From Terebella lapidaria (lineage: Eukaryota; Annelida; Polychaeta; Terebellida; Terebellidae): DNA of 64,000 bases. The notes under the pieces were generated by a model. That model made no database searches. It was not told the origin of the DNA and saw only the letters and a program-made list of their open reading frames with translations. Shown here one piece after another: positions 26,862-40,546 of this stretch (position 1 is its first letter; each line of letters begins with the position of its first letter). Made by a program: the position numbers and the translations under genes. Where the stretch lies: NCBI GenBank assembly GCA_949152475.1, contig OX424569.1:19505170-19569169 (forward strand), in the 5' to 3' direction.

Positions 26862-29800
26862 ATACAAAGTCTGCCCACTATTTGATTACACAAAATCCAC
26901 CCACTATGTGACTATACAAAGTCCGCCCACTATATGACTTTACAAGGTCCGTTCACTATGTGACTATACAAGGTCCGCCCACTATGTGACTATACAAGGT
27001 CCGCCCACTATGTGAGTATATAAGGTCCGCCCACTATGTGACTATACAAAGTCCGCCCACTATGTGACTATACAAAGTCCGCAGACTATGTGACTATACA
27101 AGGTCCGCCCACCATGTGACTCTACAAGGTCTGCCCACTATGTGATCACACAAAACCCGCCCACTATGTGACTATACAAGGTCCGCCAACTATGTGACTA
27201 TATAAGGTCCGCCCACTATGTGACTATACAAGGTCCGCCCACTATGTGACTATACAAGGTCCGCCCACTATGTGACTCTACAAGGTCCGCCCACTATGTG
27301 ACCATATAAGGTCCGCCCACTATGTAACTATACAAAGCCCATTCTGTATGTGACTATACAAGCTCCGCCCACTATGTGACAATACAAGGTCCACCCATTA
27401 TGTGACTATACAAAGTCCGCCCACTATGTGACTATACAAAGTACACCCACTATGTGACTATACAAAGTCCGCCCACTATGTGACTATATAAGGTCCGCCC
27501 ACTATGTGACTCTACCAAGTCTGCCCACTATGTGATTACACAAAATGCGCCCACTATGTGACTATACAAGGTCCGCCCACTATGTGACTATACAAAGTCC
27601 GCCCACTATGTGACTCTACAAGGTCCGCCCACTATGTGACTATATAAGGTCCGCCCACTATGTAACTATACAAAGTCCCCCCACTATGTGACTATATAAG
27701 CTCCGCCCACTATGTGACTATACAAGGTCCGCCCACTATGTGACTATACAAAGTCCGCCCACTATGTGACTATACAAGGTCCGCCCACCATGTGACCATA
27801 CAAAGTCCGCCCACTATGTGACTATACAAATTCCGCCTACTATGTGACTCTACAAGGTCCGCCCACTATGTGACTATACAAAGTCCCCCCACTATGTAAC
27901 TATACAAAGTCCGCCCACTATGTGACTATACAAGGTCCGCCCACCATGTGACCATACAAAGTCCGCCCACTATGTGACTATACAAATTCCGCCTACTATG
28001 TGACTCTACAAGGTCCGCCCACTATGTGACTATACAAGGTCCGCCCACTATGTGACTATACGAAGTCCGCCCACTATGTTACTATACAAACTCCGCCCAC
28101 TATGTGACTCTACAAGGTCCGCCCACTATGTGACTATACAAGATCCGCCCACTATGTTACTATACAAGGTCCGCCCACTATGTTACTATACAAAGTCCGC
28201 CCACTATGTGACTCTACAAGGTCCGCCCACTATGTGACTATACAAAGTCCGCCCACTATGTGACTATACAAAGTTCGCCCACTATGTGATCACACAAAAC
28301 CCGCCCACTATGTGACTATACAAGGTCCGCCCACTATGTGACTATACAAAGTCCACCCACTATGTGACGATACAAAGTCCGCCCACTATGTGACTATATA
28401 AGGTCCGCCCACTATGTGACTATACAAAGTACACCCACTATGTGACTATACAAAGTCCGCCCACTATGTGACTATATAAGGTCCGCCCACTATGTGACTC
28501 TACCAAGTCTGCCCACTATGTGATTACACAAAATGCGCCCACTATGTGACTATACAAGGTCCGCCCACTATGTGACTATACAAAGTCCGCCCACTATGTG
28601 ACTCTACAAGGTCCGCCCACTATGTGACTATATAAGGTCCGCCCACTATGTAACTATACAAAGTCCCCCCACTATGTGACTATATAAGCTCCGCCCACTA
28701 TGTGACTATAAAAGGTCCGCCCACTATGTGACTATACAAAGTCCGCCCACTATGTGACTATACAAAGTTCGCCCACTATGTGATCACACAAAACCCGCCC
28801 ACTATGTGACTATACAAGGTCCGCCCACTATGTGACTATACAAAGTCCACCCACTATGTGACTATACAGAGTCCGCCCACTATGTGACTATATAAGGTCC
28901 GCCCACTATGTGACTATACAAAGTACACCCACTATGTGACTATACAAAATCCGCCCACTATGTGACTATATAAGGTCCGCCCACTATGTGACTCTACCAA
29001 GTCTGCCCACTATGTGATTACACAAAATGCGCCCACTATGTGACTATACAAGGTCCGCCCACTATGTGACTATACAAAGTCCGCCCACTATGTGACTCTA
29101 CAAGGTCCGCCCACTATGTGACTATATAAGGTCCGCCCACTATGTAACTATACAAAGTCCCCCCACTATGTGACTATATAAGCTCCGCCCACTATGTGAC
29201 TATACAAGGTCCGCCCACTATGTGACTAAACAAAGTCCGCCCACTATGTGACTATACAAGGTCCGCCCACCATGTGACCAAACAAAGTCCGCCCACTATG
29301 TGACTATACAAATTCCGCCTACTATGTGACTCTACAAGGTCCGCCCACTATGTGACTATACAAAGTCCCCCCACTATGTAACTATTCCGCCCACTATGTG
29401 ACTATACAAGGTCCGCCCACCATGTGACCATACAAAGTCCGCCCACTATGTGACTATACAAATTCCGCCTACTATGTGACTCTACAAGGTCCGCCCACTA
29501 TGTGACTATACGAAGTCCGCCCACTATGTGACTCTACAAGGTCCGCCCACTATGTGACTATACAAGATCCGCCCACTATGTGACTATACAAGGTCCGCCC
29601 ACTATGTTACTATACAAAGTCCGCCCACTATGTGACTCTACAAGGTCCGCCCACTATGTGACTATACAAAGTCCGCCCACTATGTGACTATACAAAGTTC
29701 GCCCACTATGTGATCACACAAAACCTGGCCACTATGTGACTATACAAGGTCCGCCCACTATGTGACTATACAAAGTCCACCCACTATGTGACTATACAAA

Positions 29801-29926
29801 GTCCGCCCACTATGTGACTATATAAGGTCCGCCCACTATGTGACTATACAAGGTCCGCCCACTATGTGACTATACAAAGTCCGCCCACTATGTGACTATA
29901 CAAGGTCCGCCCACTATGTGACTATA

Positions 29927-30065
29927 GGTCCACCCTGCACTGTATTTTATGTGTTTTTTTTCTCTTATACATGTCATATATATATATATGTCTATGCCAA
30001 TGTTTTTGTCATGTATATGGGCCTTCTGCCCGAAATAAACATTTAATCAATTTAATTAATTAAAC
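29927..30065. repeat. AT-rich spacer 14 (TGCCCGAAA, T8)
   Basis: 139 bp. Same as spacer 11 except T8. Spacer 23 at 49869 shares T8, supporting the 19,942-bp offset as the more recent copy relation. Confidence 0.93.
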
Positions 30066-31829
30066 ATACAAAGTCTGCCCACTATTTGATTACACAAAAT
30101 CCACCCACTATGTGACTATACAAAGTCCGCCCACTATATGACTTTACAAGGTCCGTTCACTGTGTGACTATACAAGGTCCGCCCACTATGTGACTATACA
30201 AGGTCCGCCCACTATGTTACTATACAAAGTCCGCCCACTATGTGACTATACAAGGTCCGCCCACTATGTGACTATATAAGGTCCGACCACTATGTGACTC
30301 TACAAGGTCCGCCCACTATATGACTTTACAAGGTCCGTTCACAATGTGACTATACAAGGTCCGCCCACTATGTGACTATACAAGGTCCGCCCACTATGTG
30401 ACTATACAAGGTCCGCCCACTATGTGACTATACAAGGTCCGCCCACTATGTGACTATACAAGGTCCGCCCACTATCTGACTATACAAGGTCCGCCCACTA
30501 TGTGACTATACAAAGTCGCCCACTATGTGACTATATAAGGTCCACCCACTATGTGACTATACAAGGTCCGCCCACTATGTGACTATACAAGGTCCGCCTA
30601 CTATGTAACTATACAAAGTCCGCCCACTATGTAACTATACGAAGTCCGTTCACTATGTGACTATACAAAGTCCGCCCACTATGTGACTATACAAAGTCGC
30701 CCACTATGTGACTATATAAGGTCCGCCCACTATGTGACTATACAAGGTCCGCCCACTATGTGACTATACAAGGTCCGCCCACTATGTGACTATACAAGGT
30801 CCGCCCACCATGTGACTACAAGGTCCGCCCACTATGTGACTATACAAGGTCCGCCCACCATGTGACCATACAAAGTCCGCCCACTATGTGACTATACAAA
30901 GTCCGCCTACTATGTGACTATACAAGGTCCGCCCACCATGTGACCATACAAAGTCCGCCCACTATGTGACTATACAAATTCCGCCTACTATGTGACTCTA
31001 CAAGGTCCGCCCACTATGTGACTATACAAAGTCCCCCCACTATGTAACTATACAAAGTCCGCCCACTATGTGACTATACAAGGTCCGCCCACCATGTGAC
31101 CATACAAAGTCCGCCCACTATGTGACTATACAAATTCCGCCTACTGTGTGACTCTACAAGGTCCGCCCACTATGTGACTATACAAGGTCCGCCCACTATG
31201 TGACTATACGAAGTCCGCCCACTATGTTACTATACAAACTCCGCCCACTATGTGACTCTACAAGGTCCGCCCACTATGTGACTATACAAGATCGGCCCAC
31301 TATGTGACTATACAAGGTCCGCCCACTATGTTACTATACAAAGTCCGCCCACTATGTGACTCTACAAGGTCCGCCCACTATGTGACTATACAAAGTCCGC
31401 CCACTATGTGACTATACAAAGTCGCCCACTATGTGACTATATAAGGTCCGCCCACTATGTGACTATACAAGGTCCGCCCACTATGTGACTATACAAGGTC
31501 CGCCCACTATGTGACTATATAAGGTCCGCCCACCATGTGACTACAAGGTCCGCCCACTATGTGACTATACAAAGTCCACCCACTATGTGACTATACAAGG
31601 TCCGGCCACTATGTGATCACACAAAACCTGGCCACTATGTGACTATACAAGGTCCGCCCACTATGTGACTATACAAAGTCCACCCACTATGTGACTATAC
31701 AAAGTCCGCCCACTATGTGACTATATAAGGTCCGCCCACTATGTGACTATACAAGGTCCGCCCACTATGTGACTATACAAAGTCCGCCCACTATGTGACT
31801 ATACAAGGTCCGCCCACTATGTGACTATA

Positions 31830-31967
31830 GGTCCACCCTGCACTGTATTTTATGTGTTTTTTTCTCTTATACATGTCATATATATATATATGTCTATGCC
31901 AATGTTTTTGTCATGTATATGGGCCTTCTGCCCGAAATAAACATTTAATCAATTTAATTAATTAAAC
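31830..31967. repeat. AT-rich spacer 15 (TGCCCGAAA, T7)
   Basis: 138 bp. The first unit after it reads CTATTTATTACAC, one base shorter than the usual CTATTTGATTACAC; the same deletion follows spacer 24 at 51772. Confidence 0.93.
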
Positions 31968-32307
31968 ATACAAAGTCTGCCCACTATTTATTACACAAAA
32001 TCCACCCACTATGTGACTATACAAAGTCCGCCCACTATATGACTTTACAAGGTCCGTTCACTGTGTGACTATACAAGGTCCGCCCACTATGTGACTATAC
32101 AAGGTCCGCCCACTATGTGAGTATATAAGGTCCGCCCACTATGTGACTATACAAAGTCCGCCCACTATGTGAGTATACAAAGTCCGCAGACTATGTGACT
32201 ATATAAGGTCCGCCCACTATGTGACTATACAAAGTACACCCACTATGTGACTATACAAAGTCCGCCCACTATGTGACTATACAAGGTCCGCCCACTATGT
32301 GACTATA

Positions 32308-32445
32308 GGTCCACCCTGCACTGTATTTTATGTGTTTTTTTCTCTTATACATGTCATATATATATATATGTCTATGCCAATGTTTTTGTCATGTATATGG
32401 GCCTTCTGCCCGAAATAAACATTTAATCAATTTAATTAATTAAAC
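32308..32445. repeat. AT-rich spacer 16 (TGCCCGAAA, T7)
   Basis: 138 bp, 478 bp after spacer 15. Its right flank repeats the spacer 15 flank (CACTGTGTG, GTGAGTATACAAAG), then continues into an ACTATGAGAC unit seen also after spacers 25 and 28. Confidence 0.93.
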
Positions 32446-35400
32446 ATACAAAGTCTGCCCACTATTTGATTACACAAAATCCACCCACTATGTGACTATA
32501 CAAAGTCCGCCCACTATATGACTTTACAAGGTCCGTTCACTGTGTGACTATACAAGGTCCGCCCACTATGTGACTATACAAGGTCCGCCCACTATGTGAG
32601 TATATAAGGTCCGCCCACTATGTGACTATACAAAGTCCGCCCACTATGTGAGTATACAAAGTCCGCAGACTATGTGACTATATAAGGTCCGCCCACTATG
32701 TGACTATACAAAGTACACCCACTATGAGACTATACAAAGTCCGCCCACTATGTGACTATATAAGGTCCGCCCACTATGTGACTCTACCAAGTCTGCCCAC
32801 TATGTGATTACACAAAATGCGCCCACTATGTGACTTTACAAGGTCCGCCCACTATGTGACTATACAAAGTCCGCCCACTATGTGACTCTACAAGGTCCGC
32901 CCACTATGTGACTATATAAGGTCCGCCCACTATGTAACTATACAAAGTCCCCCCACTATGTGACTATATAAGCTCCGCCCACTATGTGACTATACAAGGT
33001 CCGCCCACTATGTGACTATACAAAGTCCGCCCACTATGTGACTATACAAGGTCCGCCCACCATGTGACCAAACAAAGTCCGCCCACTATGTGACTATACA
33101 AATTCCGCCTACTATGTGACTCTACAAGGTCCGCCCACTATGTGACTATACAAAGTCCCCCCACTATGTAACTATACAAAGTCCGCCCACTATGTGACTA
33201 TACAAGGTCCGCCCACCGTGTGACCATACAAAGTCCGCCCACTATGTGACTATACAAATTCCGCCTACTATGTGACTCTACAAGGTCCGCCCACTATGTG
33301 ACTATACAAGGTCCGCCCACTATGTGACTATACGAAGTCCGCCCACTATGTTACTATACAAAGTCCGCCCACTATGTGACTCTACAAGGTCCGCCCACTA
33401 TGTGACTATACAAGATCCGCCCACTATGTGACTATACAAGGTCCGCCCACTATGTTACTATACAAAGTCCGCCCACTATGTGACTCTACAAGGTCCGCCC
33501 ACTATGTGACTATACAAAGTCCGCCCACTATGTGACTATACAAAGTTCGCCCACTATGTGATCACACAAAACCCGCCCACTATGTGACTATACAAGGTCC
33601 GCCCACTATGTGACAATACAAAGTCCACCCACTATGTGACTATACAAGGTCCGCCCACTATGTGACTATATAAGGTCCGACCACTATGTGACTCTACAAG
33701 GTCCGCCCACTATATGACTTTACAAGGTCCGTTCACAATGTGACTATACAAGGTCCGCCCACTATGTGACTATACAAGGTCCGCCCACTATGTGACTATA
33801 CAAGGTCCGCCCACTATGTGACTATACAAGGTCCGCCCACTATGTGACTATACAAGGTCCGCCCACTATCTGACTATACAAAGTCCGCCCACTATGTGAC
33901 TATACAAAGTCGCCCACTATGTGACTATATAAGGTCCACCCACTATGTGACTATACAAGGTCCGCCCACTATGTGACTATACAAGGTCCGCCTACTATGT
34001 AACTATACAAAGTCCGCCCACTATGTAACTATACGAAGTCCGTTCACTATGTGACTATACAAAGTCCGCCCACTATGTGACTATACAAAGTCGCCCACTA
34101 TGTGACTATATAAGGTCCGCCCACTATGTGACTATACAAGGTCCGCCCACTATGTGACTATACAAGGTCCGCCCACTATGTGACTATACAAGGTCCGCCC
34201 ACCATGTGACTACAAGGTCCGCCCACTATGTGACTATACAAGGTCCGCCCACCATGTGACCATACAAAGTCCGCCCACTATGTGACTATACAAAGTCCGC
34301 CTACTATGTGACTATACAAGGTCCGCCCACCATGTGACCATACAAAGTCCGCCCACTATGTGACTATACAAATTCCGCCTACTATGTGACTCTACAAGGT
34401 CCGCCCACTATGTGACTATACAAAGTCCCCCCACTATGTAACTATACAAAGTCCGCCCACTATGTGACTATACAAGGTCCGCCCACCATGTGACCATACA
34501 AAGTCCGCCCACTATGTGACTATACAAATTCCGCCTACTGTGTGACTCTACAAGGTCCGCCCACTATGTGACTATACAAGGTCCGCCCACTATGTGACTA
34601 TACGAAGTCCGCCCACTATGTTACTATACAAACTCCGCCCACTATGTGACTCTACAAGGTCCGCCCACTATGTGACTATACAAGATCGGCCCACTATGTG
34701 ACTATACAAGGTCCGCCCACTATGTTACTATACAAAGTCCGCCCACTATGTGACTCTACAAGGTCCGCCCACTATGTGACTATACAAAGTCCGCCCACTA
34801 TGTGACTATACAAAGTCGCCCACTATGTGACTATATAAGGTCCGCCCACTATGTGACTATACAAGGTCCGCCCACTATGTGACTATACAAGGTCCGCCCA
34901 CTATGTGACTATACAAGGTCCGCCCACCATGTGACTACAAGGTCCGCCCACTATGTGACTATACAAAGTCCGCCCACTATGTGACTATACAAGGTCCGGC
35001 CACTATGTGACTATAGAAAGTCCGCCCACTATGTGACTATACAAGGTCCGCCCACTATGTGACTATAGGTCCACCCTGCACTGTATTTTATGTGTTTTTT
35101 TCTCTTATATATGTCATATATATATATATATCTATGCCAATGTTTTTGTCAAGTATATGGGCCTTCTGCCTGAAATAAACATTTAATCAATTTAATTAAT
35201 TAAATATACAAAGTCTGCCCACTATTTGATTACACAAAATCCACCCACTATGTGACTATACAAAGTCCGCCCACTATATGACTTTACAAGGTCCGTTCAC
35301 TATGTGACTATACAAGGTCCGCCCACTATGTGACTATACAAGGTCCGCCCACTATGTGAGTATATAAGGTCCGCCCACTATGTGACTATACAAAGTCCGC

Positions 35401-36440
35401 CCACTATGTGACTATACAAAGTCCGCAGACTATGTGACTATACAAGGTCCGCCCACCATGTGACTCTACAAGGTCTGCCCACTATGTGATCACACAAAAC
35501 CCGCCCACTATGTGACTATACAAGGTCCGCCAACTATGTGACTATATAAGGTCCGCCCACTATGTGACTATACAAGGTCCGCCCACTATGTGACTATACA
35601 AGGTCCGCCCACTATGTGACTCTACAAGGTCCGCCCACTATGTGACCATATAAGGTCCGCCCACTATGTAACTATACAAAGCCCATTCTGTATGTGACTA
35701 TACAAGCTCCGCCCACTATGTGACTATACAAGGTCCACCCATTATGTGACTATACAAAGTCCGCCCACTATGTGACTATACAAAGTACACCCACTATGTG
35801 ACTATACAAAGTCCGCCCACTATGTGACTATATAAGGTCCGCCCACTATGTGACTCTACCAAGTCTGCCCACTATGTGATTACACAAAATGCGCCCACTA
35901 TGTGACTATACAAGGTCCGCCCACTATGTGACTATACAAAGTCCGCCCACTATGTGACTCTACAAGGTCCGCCCACTATGTGACTATATAAGGTCCGCCC
36001 ACTATGTAACTATACAAAGTCCCCCCACTATGTGACTATATAAGCTCCGCCCACTATGTGACTATACAAGGTCCGCCCACTATGTGACTATACAAAGTCC
36101 GCCCACTATGTGACTAAACAAGGTCCGCCCACCATGTGACCATACAAAGTCCGCCCACTATGTGACTATACAAATTCCGCCTACTATGTGACTCTACAAG
36201 GTCCGCCCACTATGTGACTATACAAAGTCCCCCCACTATGTAACTATACAAAGTCCGCCCACTATGTGACTATACAAGGTCCGCCCACCATGTGACCATA
36301 CAAAGTCCGCCCACTATGTGACTATACAAATTCCGCCTACTATGTGACTCTACAAGGTCCGCCCACTATGTGACTATACAAGGTCCGCCCACTATGTGAC
36401 TATACGAAGTCCGCCCACTATGTTACTATACAAACTCCGC
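32446..36440. repeat. Remainder of 8,344-bp period, with spacer 17
   Basis: 26-bp units that complete the 8,344-bp interval 26724-35067. From 35068 the sequence repeats 26724 onward at that period until it is cut at about 36436-36453. Markers include ACCGTGTGACC (33217), GTGACAATACAAAG (33611) and the GTCCGACCAC / ATATGACTTTAC / GTTCACAATG series near 33670-33735. The whole stretch recurs at 52388-56380 with offset 19,942 bp. Confidence 0.83.
35068..35204. repeat. AT-rich spacer 17 (TGTCAAGTATAT subtype)
   Basis: 137 bp, T7, with the three linked changes of spacers 10, 22 and 26. GTCCGGCCAC and TATAGAAAG units precede it. Confidence 0.93.
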
Positions 36441-36690
36441 CCACTATGTGACTATACAAAGTCCGCCCACTATGTGACTATACAAAGTTCGCCCACTATG
36501 TGATCACACAAAACCCGCCCACTATGTGACTATACAAGGTCCGCCCACTATGTGACTATACAAAGTCCACCCACTATGTGACTATACAAAGTCCGCCCAC
36601 TATGTGACTATATAAGGTCCGCCCACTATGTGACTATACAAGGTCCGCCCACTATGTGACTATACAAGGTCCGCCCACTATGTGACTATA

Positions 36691-36829
36691 GGTCCACCCT
36701 GCACTGTATTTTATGTGTTTTTTTTCTCTTATACATGTCATATATATATATATGTCTATGCCAATGTTTTTGTCATGTATATGGGCCTTCTGCCCGAAAT
36801 AAACATTTAATCAATTTAATTAATTAAAC
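36691..36829. repeat. AT-rich spacer 18 (TGCCCGAAA, T8)
   Basis: 139 bp; counterpart of spacer 3 at offset 32,551 bp. The GTTACTATACAAAGTCCGCAG unit that follows is shared only with spacer 3. Confidence 0.93.
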
Positions 36830-38160
36830 ATACAAAGTCTGCCCACTATTTGATTACACAAAATCCACCCACTATGTGACTATACAAAGTCCGCCCACTA
36901 TATGACTTTACAAGGTCCGTTCACTATGTGACTATACAAGGTCCGCCCACTATGTGACTATACAAGGTCCGCCCACTATGTGAGTATATAAGGTCCGCCC
37001 ACTATGTGACTATACAAAGTCCGCCCACTATGTTACTATACAAAGTCCGCAGACTATGTGACTATACAAAGTCCGCCCACTATGTGACTATATAAGGTCC
37101 GCCCACTATGTGACTATACAAAGTACACCCACTATGTGACTATACAAAGTCCGCCCACTATGTGACTATATAAGGTCCGCCCACAATGTGACTCTACAAA
37201 GTCTGCCCACTATGTGATTACACAAAATGCGCCCACTATGTGACTATACAAGGTCCGCCTACTATGTGACTATACAAAGTCCGCCCACTATGTGACTCTA
37301 CAAGGTCCGCCCACTATGTGACTATATAAGGTCCGCCCACTATGTAACTATACAAAGTCCCCCCACTATGTGACTATATAAGCTCCGCCCACTATGTGAC
37401 TATACAAGGTCCGCCCACTATGTGACTATACAAAGTCCGCCCACTATGTGACTATACAAGGTCCGCCCACCATGTGACCAAACAAAGTCCGCCCACTATG
37501 TGACTATACAAATTCCGCCTACTATGTGACTCTACAAGGTCCGCCCACTATGTGACTATACAAAGTCCCCCCACTATGTAACTATACAAAGTCCGCCCAC
37601 TATGTGACTATACAAGGTCCGCCCACCATGTGACCATACAAAGTCCGCCCACTATGTGACTATACGAAATTCCGCCTACTATGTGACTCTACAAGGTCCG
37701 CCCACTATGTGACTATACAAGGTCCGCCCACTATGTGACTATACGAAGTCCGCCCACTATGTTACTATACAAAGTCCGCCCACTATGTGACTCTACAAGG
37801 TCCGCCCACTATGTGACTATACAAGATCCGCCCACTATGTGACTATACAAGGTCCGCCCACTATGTTACTATACAAAGTCCGCCCACTATGTGACTCTAC
37901 AAGGTCCGCCCACTATGTGACTATACAAAGTCCGCCCACTATGTGACTATACAAAGTTCGCCCACTATGTGATCACACAAAACCCGCCCACTATGTGACT
38001 ATACAAGGTCCGCCAACTATGTGACTATATAAGGTCCGCCCACTATGTGACTATACAAGGTCCGCCCACTATGTGACTATACAAGGTCCGCCCACTATGT
38101 GACTCTACAAGGTCCGCCCACTATGTGACCATATAAGGTCCGCCCACTATGTAACTATAC

Positions 38161-39240
38161 AAAGCCCATTCTGTATGTGACTATACAAGCTCCGCCCACT
38201 ATGTGACTATACAAGGTCCTTCCATTATGTGACTATACAAAGTCCGCCCACTATGTGACTATACAAAGTCCACCCACTATGTGACTATACAAAGTCCGCC
38301 CACTATGTGACTATACAAGTCCGCCCACTATGTGACTATACAAGGTCCACCCATTATGTGACTATACAAAGTCTGCCCACTATGTGACTATACAAAGTCA
38401 GCCCACTATGTGACTATACAAGCTCCGCCCACTATGTGACTATACAAAGTCCGCCCTCTATGTGACTATACAACCTCCGCCCACTATGTGACTATACAAA
38501 GTCCGCCCACTATGTGACTATACAAAGTCTGCCCACTATGTGATTACACAAAATGCGCCCACTATGTGACTATACAAGGTCCACCCACTATGTGACTATA
38601 CAAAGTCCGCCCACTATGTGACTTTACAAGGTCCGCCCACTATGTGACTATACAAGGTCCGCCCACTATGTGACTATACAAGGTCCGCCCACTATGTGAC
38701 TCTACAAGGTCCGCCCACTATGTGACCATATAAGGTCCGCCCACTATGTAACTATACAAAGCCCATTCTGTATGTGACTATACAAGCTCCGCCCACTATG
38801 TGACTATACAAGGTCCTTCCATTATGTGACTATACAAAGTCCGCCCACTATGTGACTATACAAAGTCCACCCACTATGTGACTATACAAAGTCCGCCCAC
38901 TATGTGACTATACAAGTCCGCCCACTATGTGACTATACAAGGTCCACCCATTATGTGACTATACAAAGTCTGCCCACTATGTGACTATACAAAGTCAGCC
39001 CACTATGTGACTATACAAGCTCCGCCCACTATGTGACTATACAAAGTCCGCCCTCTATGTGACTATACAACCTCCGCCCACTATGTGACTATACAAAGTC
39101 CGCCCACTATGTGACTATACAAAGTCTGCCCACTATGTGATTACACAAAATGCGCCCACTATGTGACTATACAAGGTCCACCCACTATGTGACTATACAA
39201 AGTCCGCCCACTATGTGACTTTACAAGGTCCGCCCACTAT
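38161..39240. repeat. 597-bp tandem duplication of 26-bp units
   Basis: AAAGCCCATTCTGTATG occurs at 38161 and 38758, and GGTCCTTCCATT at 38215 and 38812, both 597 bp apart. CAAGTCCGCC, AAGTCAGCC, GCCCTCTATG and CAACCTCCGCC follow in the same order in each. The left partner region near 5600-6060 has only one copy of this set, so the duplication followed the larger one, or one copy was lost there. Confidence 0.9.
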
Positions 39241-39295
39241 GTGACTATACAAAGTCCGCCCACTATGTGACTATAGAAAGTCCGCCCACTATGTG

Positions 39296-39449
39296 ACTAT
39301 AGGTCCACCCTGCACTGTATTTGATGTGTTTTTTTCTCTTATACATGTCATATATATATATATATATGTTTATGCCAATGTTTTTGTTGTCATGTATATG
39401 GGCCTTTTGCCTGAAATAAACATTTAATCAATTTAATTATTTAACTATA
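39296..39449. mobile_element. AT-rich spacer 19 flanked by ACTATA direct repeats
   Basis: The body 39302-39443 (142 bp) matches spacer 4, with ACTATA on both sides (39296-39301 and 39444-39449). It is a copy made by the 33,070-bp offset duplication, not an independent insertion, because flanks and internal variants agree. The same interpretation and caution about the left edge apply. Confidence 0.5.
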
Positions 39450-40407
39450 CAAAGTCTGCCCACTATGTGATTACACAAAATCCACCCACTATGTGACTAT
39501 ACAAAGTCCGCCCACTATATGACTCTACAAGGTCCGTTCACTATGTGACTATACAAGGTCCGCCCACTATGTGACTATATAAGGTACGCCCACTATGTGA
39601 CTATACAAAGTCCGCCCACTATGTGACTATACAAGGTCCGCCCACTATGTGACTATACAAGGTCCGCCCACTATGTGACTATACAAGGTCCGCCCACTAT
39701 GTGACTATATATGGTCCGCCCACTATGTGACTATACAAAGTCCGCCCACTATGTGACTATACAAAGTCCGCCCACTATGTGACTCTACAAAGTCCGCCCA
39801 CTATGTGACTCTACAAGGTCCGCCCACTATGTGACTATACAATGTCCGCCCACTATGTGACTATACAAGGTCCGCCCACTATGTGACTATACAAGGTCCG
39901 CCCACTATGTGACTATACAAGGTCCGCCCACTATCTGACTATACAAGGTCCGCCCACTATGTGACTATACGAGGTCGCCCACTATGTGACTATATAAGGT
40001 CCGCCCACTATGTGACTATACAAGGTCCGCCCACTATGTGACTATACAAGGTCCGCCTACTATGTAACTATACAGAGTCCGCCCACTATGTAACTATACG
40101 AAGTCCGTTCACTATGTGACTATACAAAGTCCGCTTACTATGTGACTATACAAAGTCGCCCACTATGTGACTATATAAGGTCCGCCCACTATGTGACTAT
40201 ACAAGGTCCGCCCACTATGTGACTATACAAGGTCCGCCCACTATGTGACTATACAAGGTCCGCCCACCATGTGACTACAAGGTCCGCCCACTATGTGACT
40301 ATACAAAGTCCGCCCACTATGTGACTATACAAGGTCCGCCCACTCTGTGACTATAGAAAGTCCGCCCACTATGTGACTATACAAGGTCCGCCCACTATGT
40401 GACTATA

Positions 40408-40546
40408 GGTCCACCCTGCACTGTATTTTATGTGTTTTTTTTTCTCTTATACATGTCATATATATATATATGTCTATGCCAATGTTTTTGTCATGTATAT
40501 GGGCCTTCTGCCTGAAATAAACATTTAATCAATTTAATTAAATAAA
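40408..40546. repeat. AT-rich spacer 20 (T9, AATTAAATAAA end)
   Basis: 139 bp; counterpart of spacer 5 at offset 33,070 bp, 1,106 bp after spacer 19. A spacer-free run of 4.3 kb follows, crossing the 43338-43391 junction. Confidence 0.93.

Larger units (their letters stand above)
26862..32445. repeat. 5,584-bp tandem duplication, second copy
   Basis: Repeats 21277-26861 unit by unit, with spacers 14 and 15 at the matching positions. It is also the closer source of 46803-52387 (offset 19,942), since both carry T8 in the first spacer and the one-base-shorter CTATTTATTAC unit after the second (31986 and 51930). The 20-bp short unit recurs at 29385. It ends with the 478-bp spacer-plus-13-unit block repeated at 31830 and 32308. 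Confidence 0.88.
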
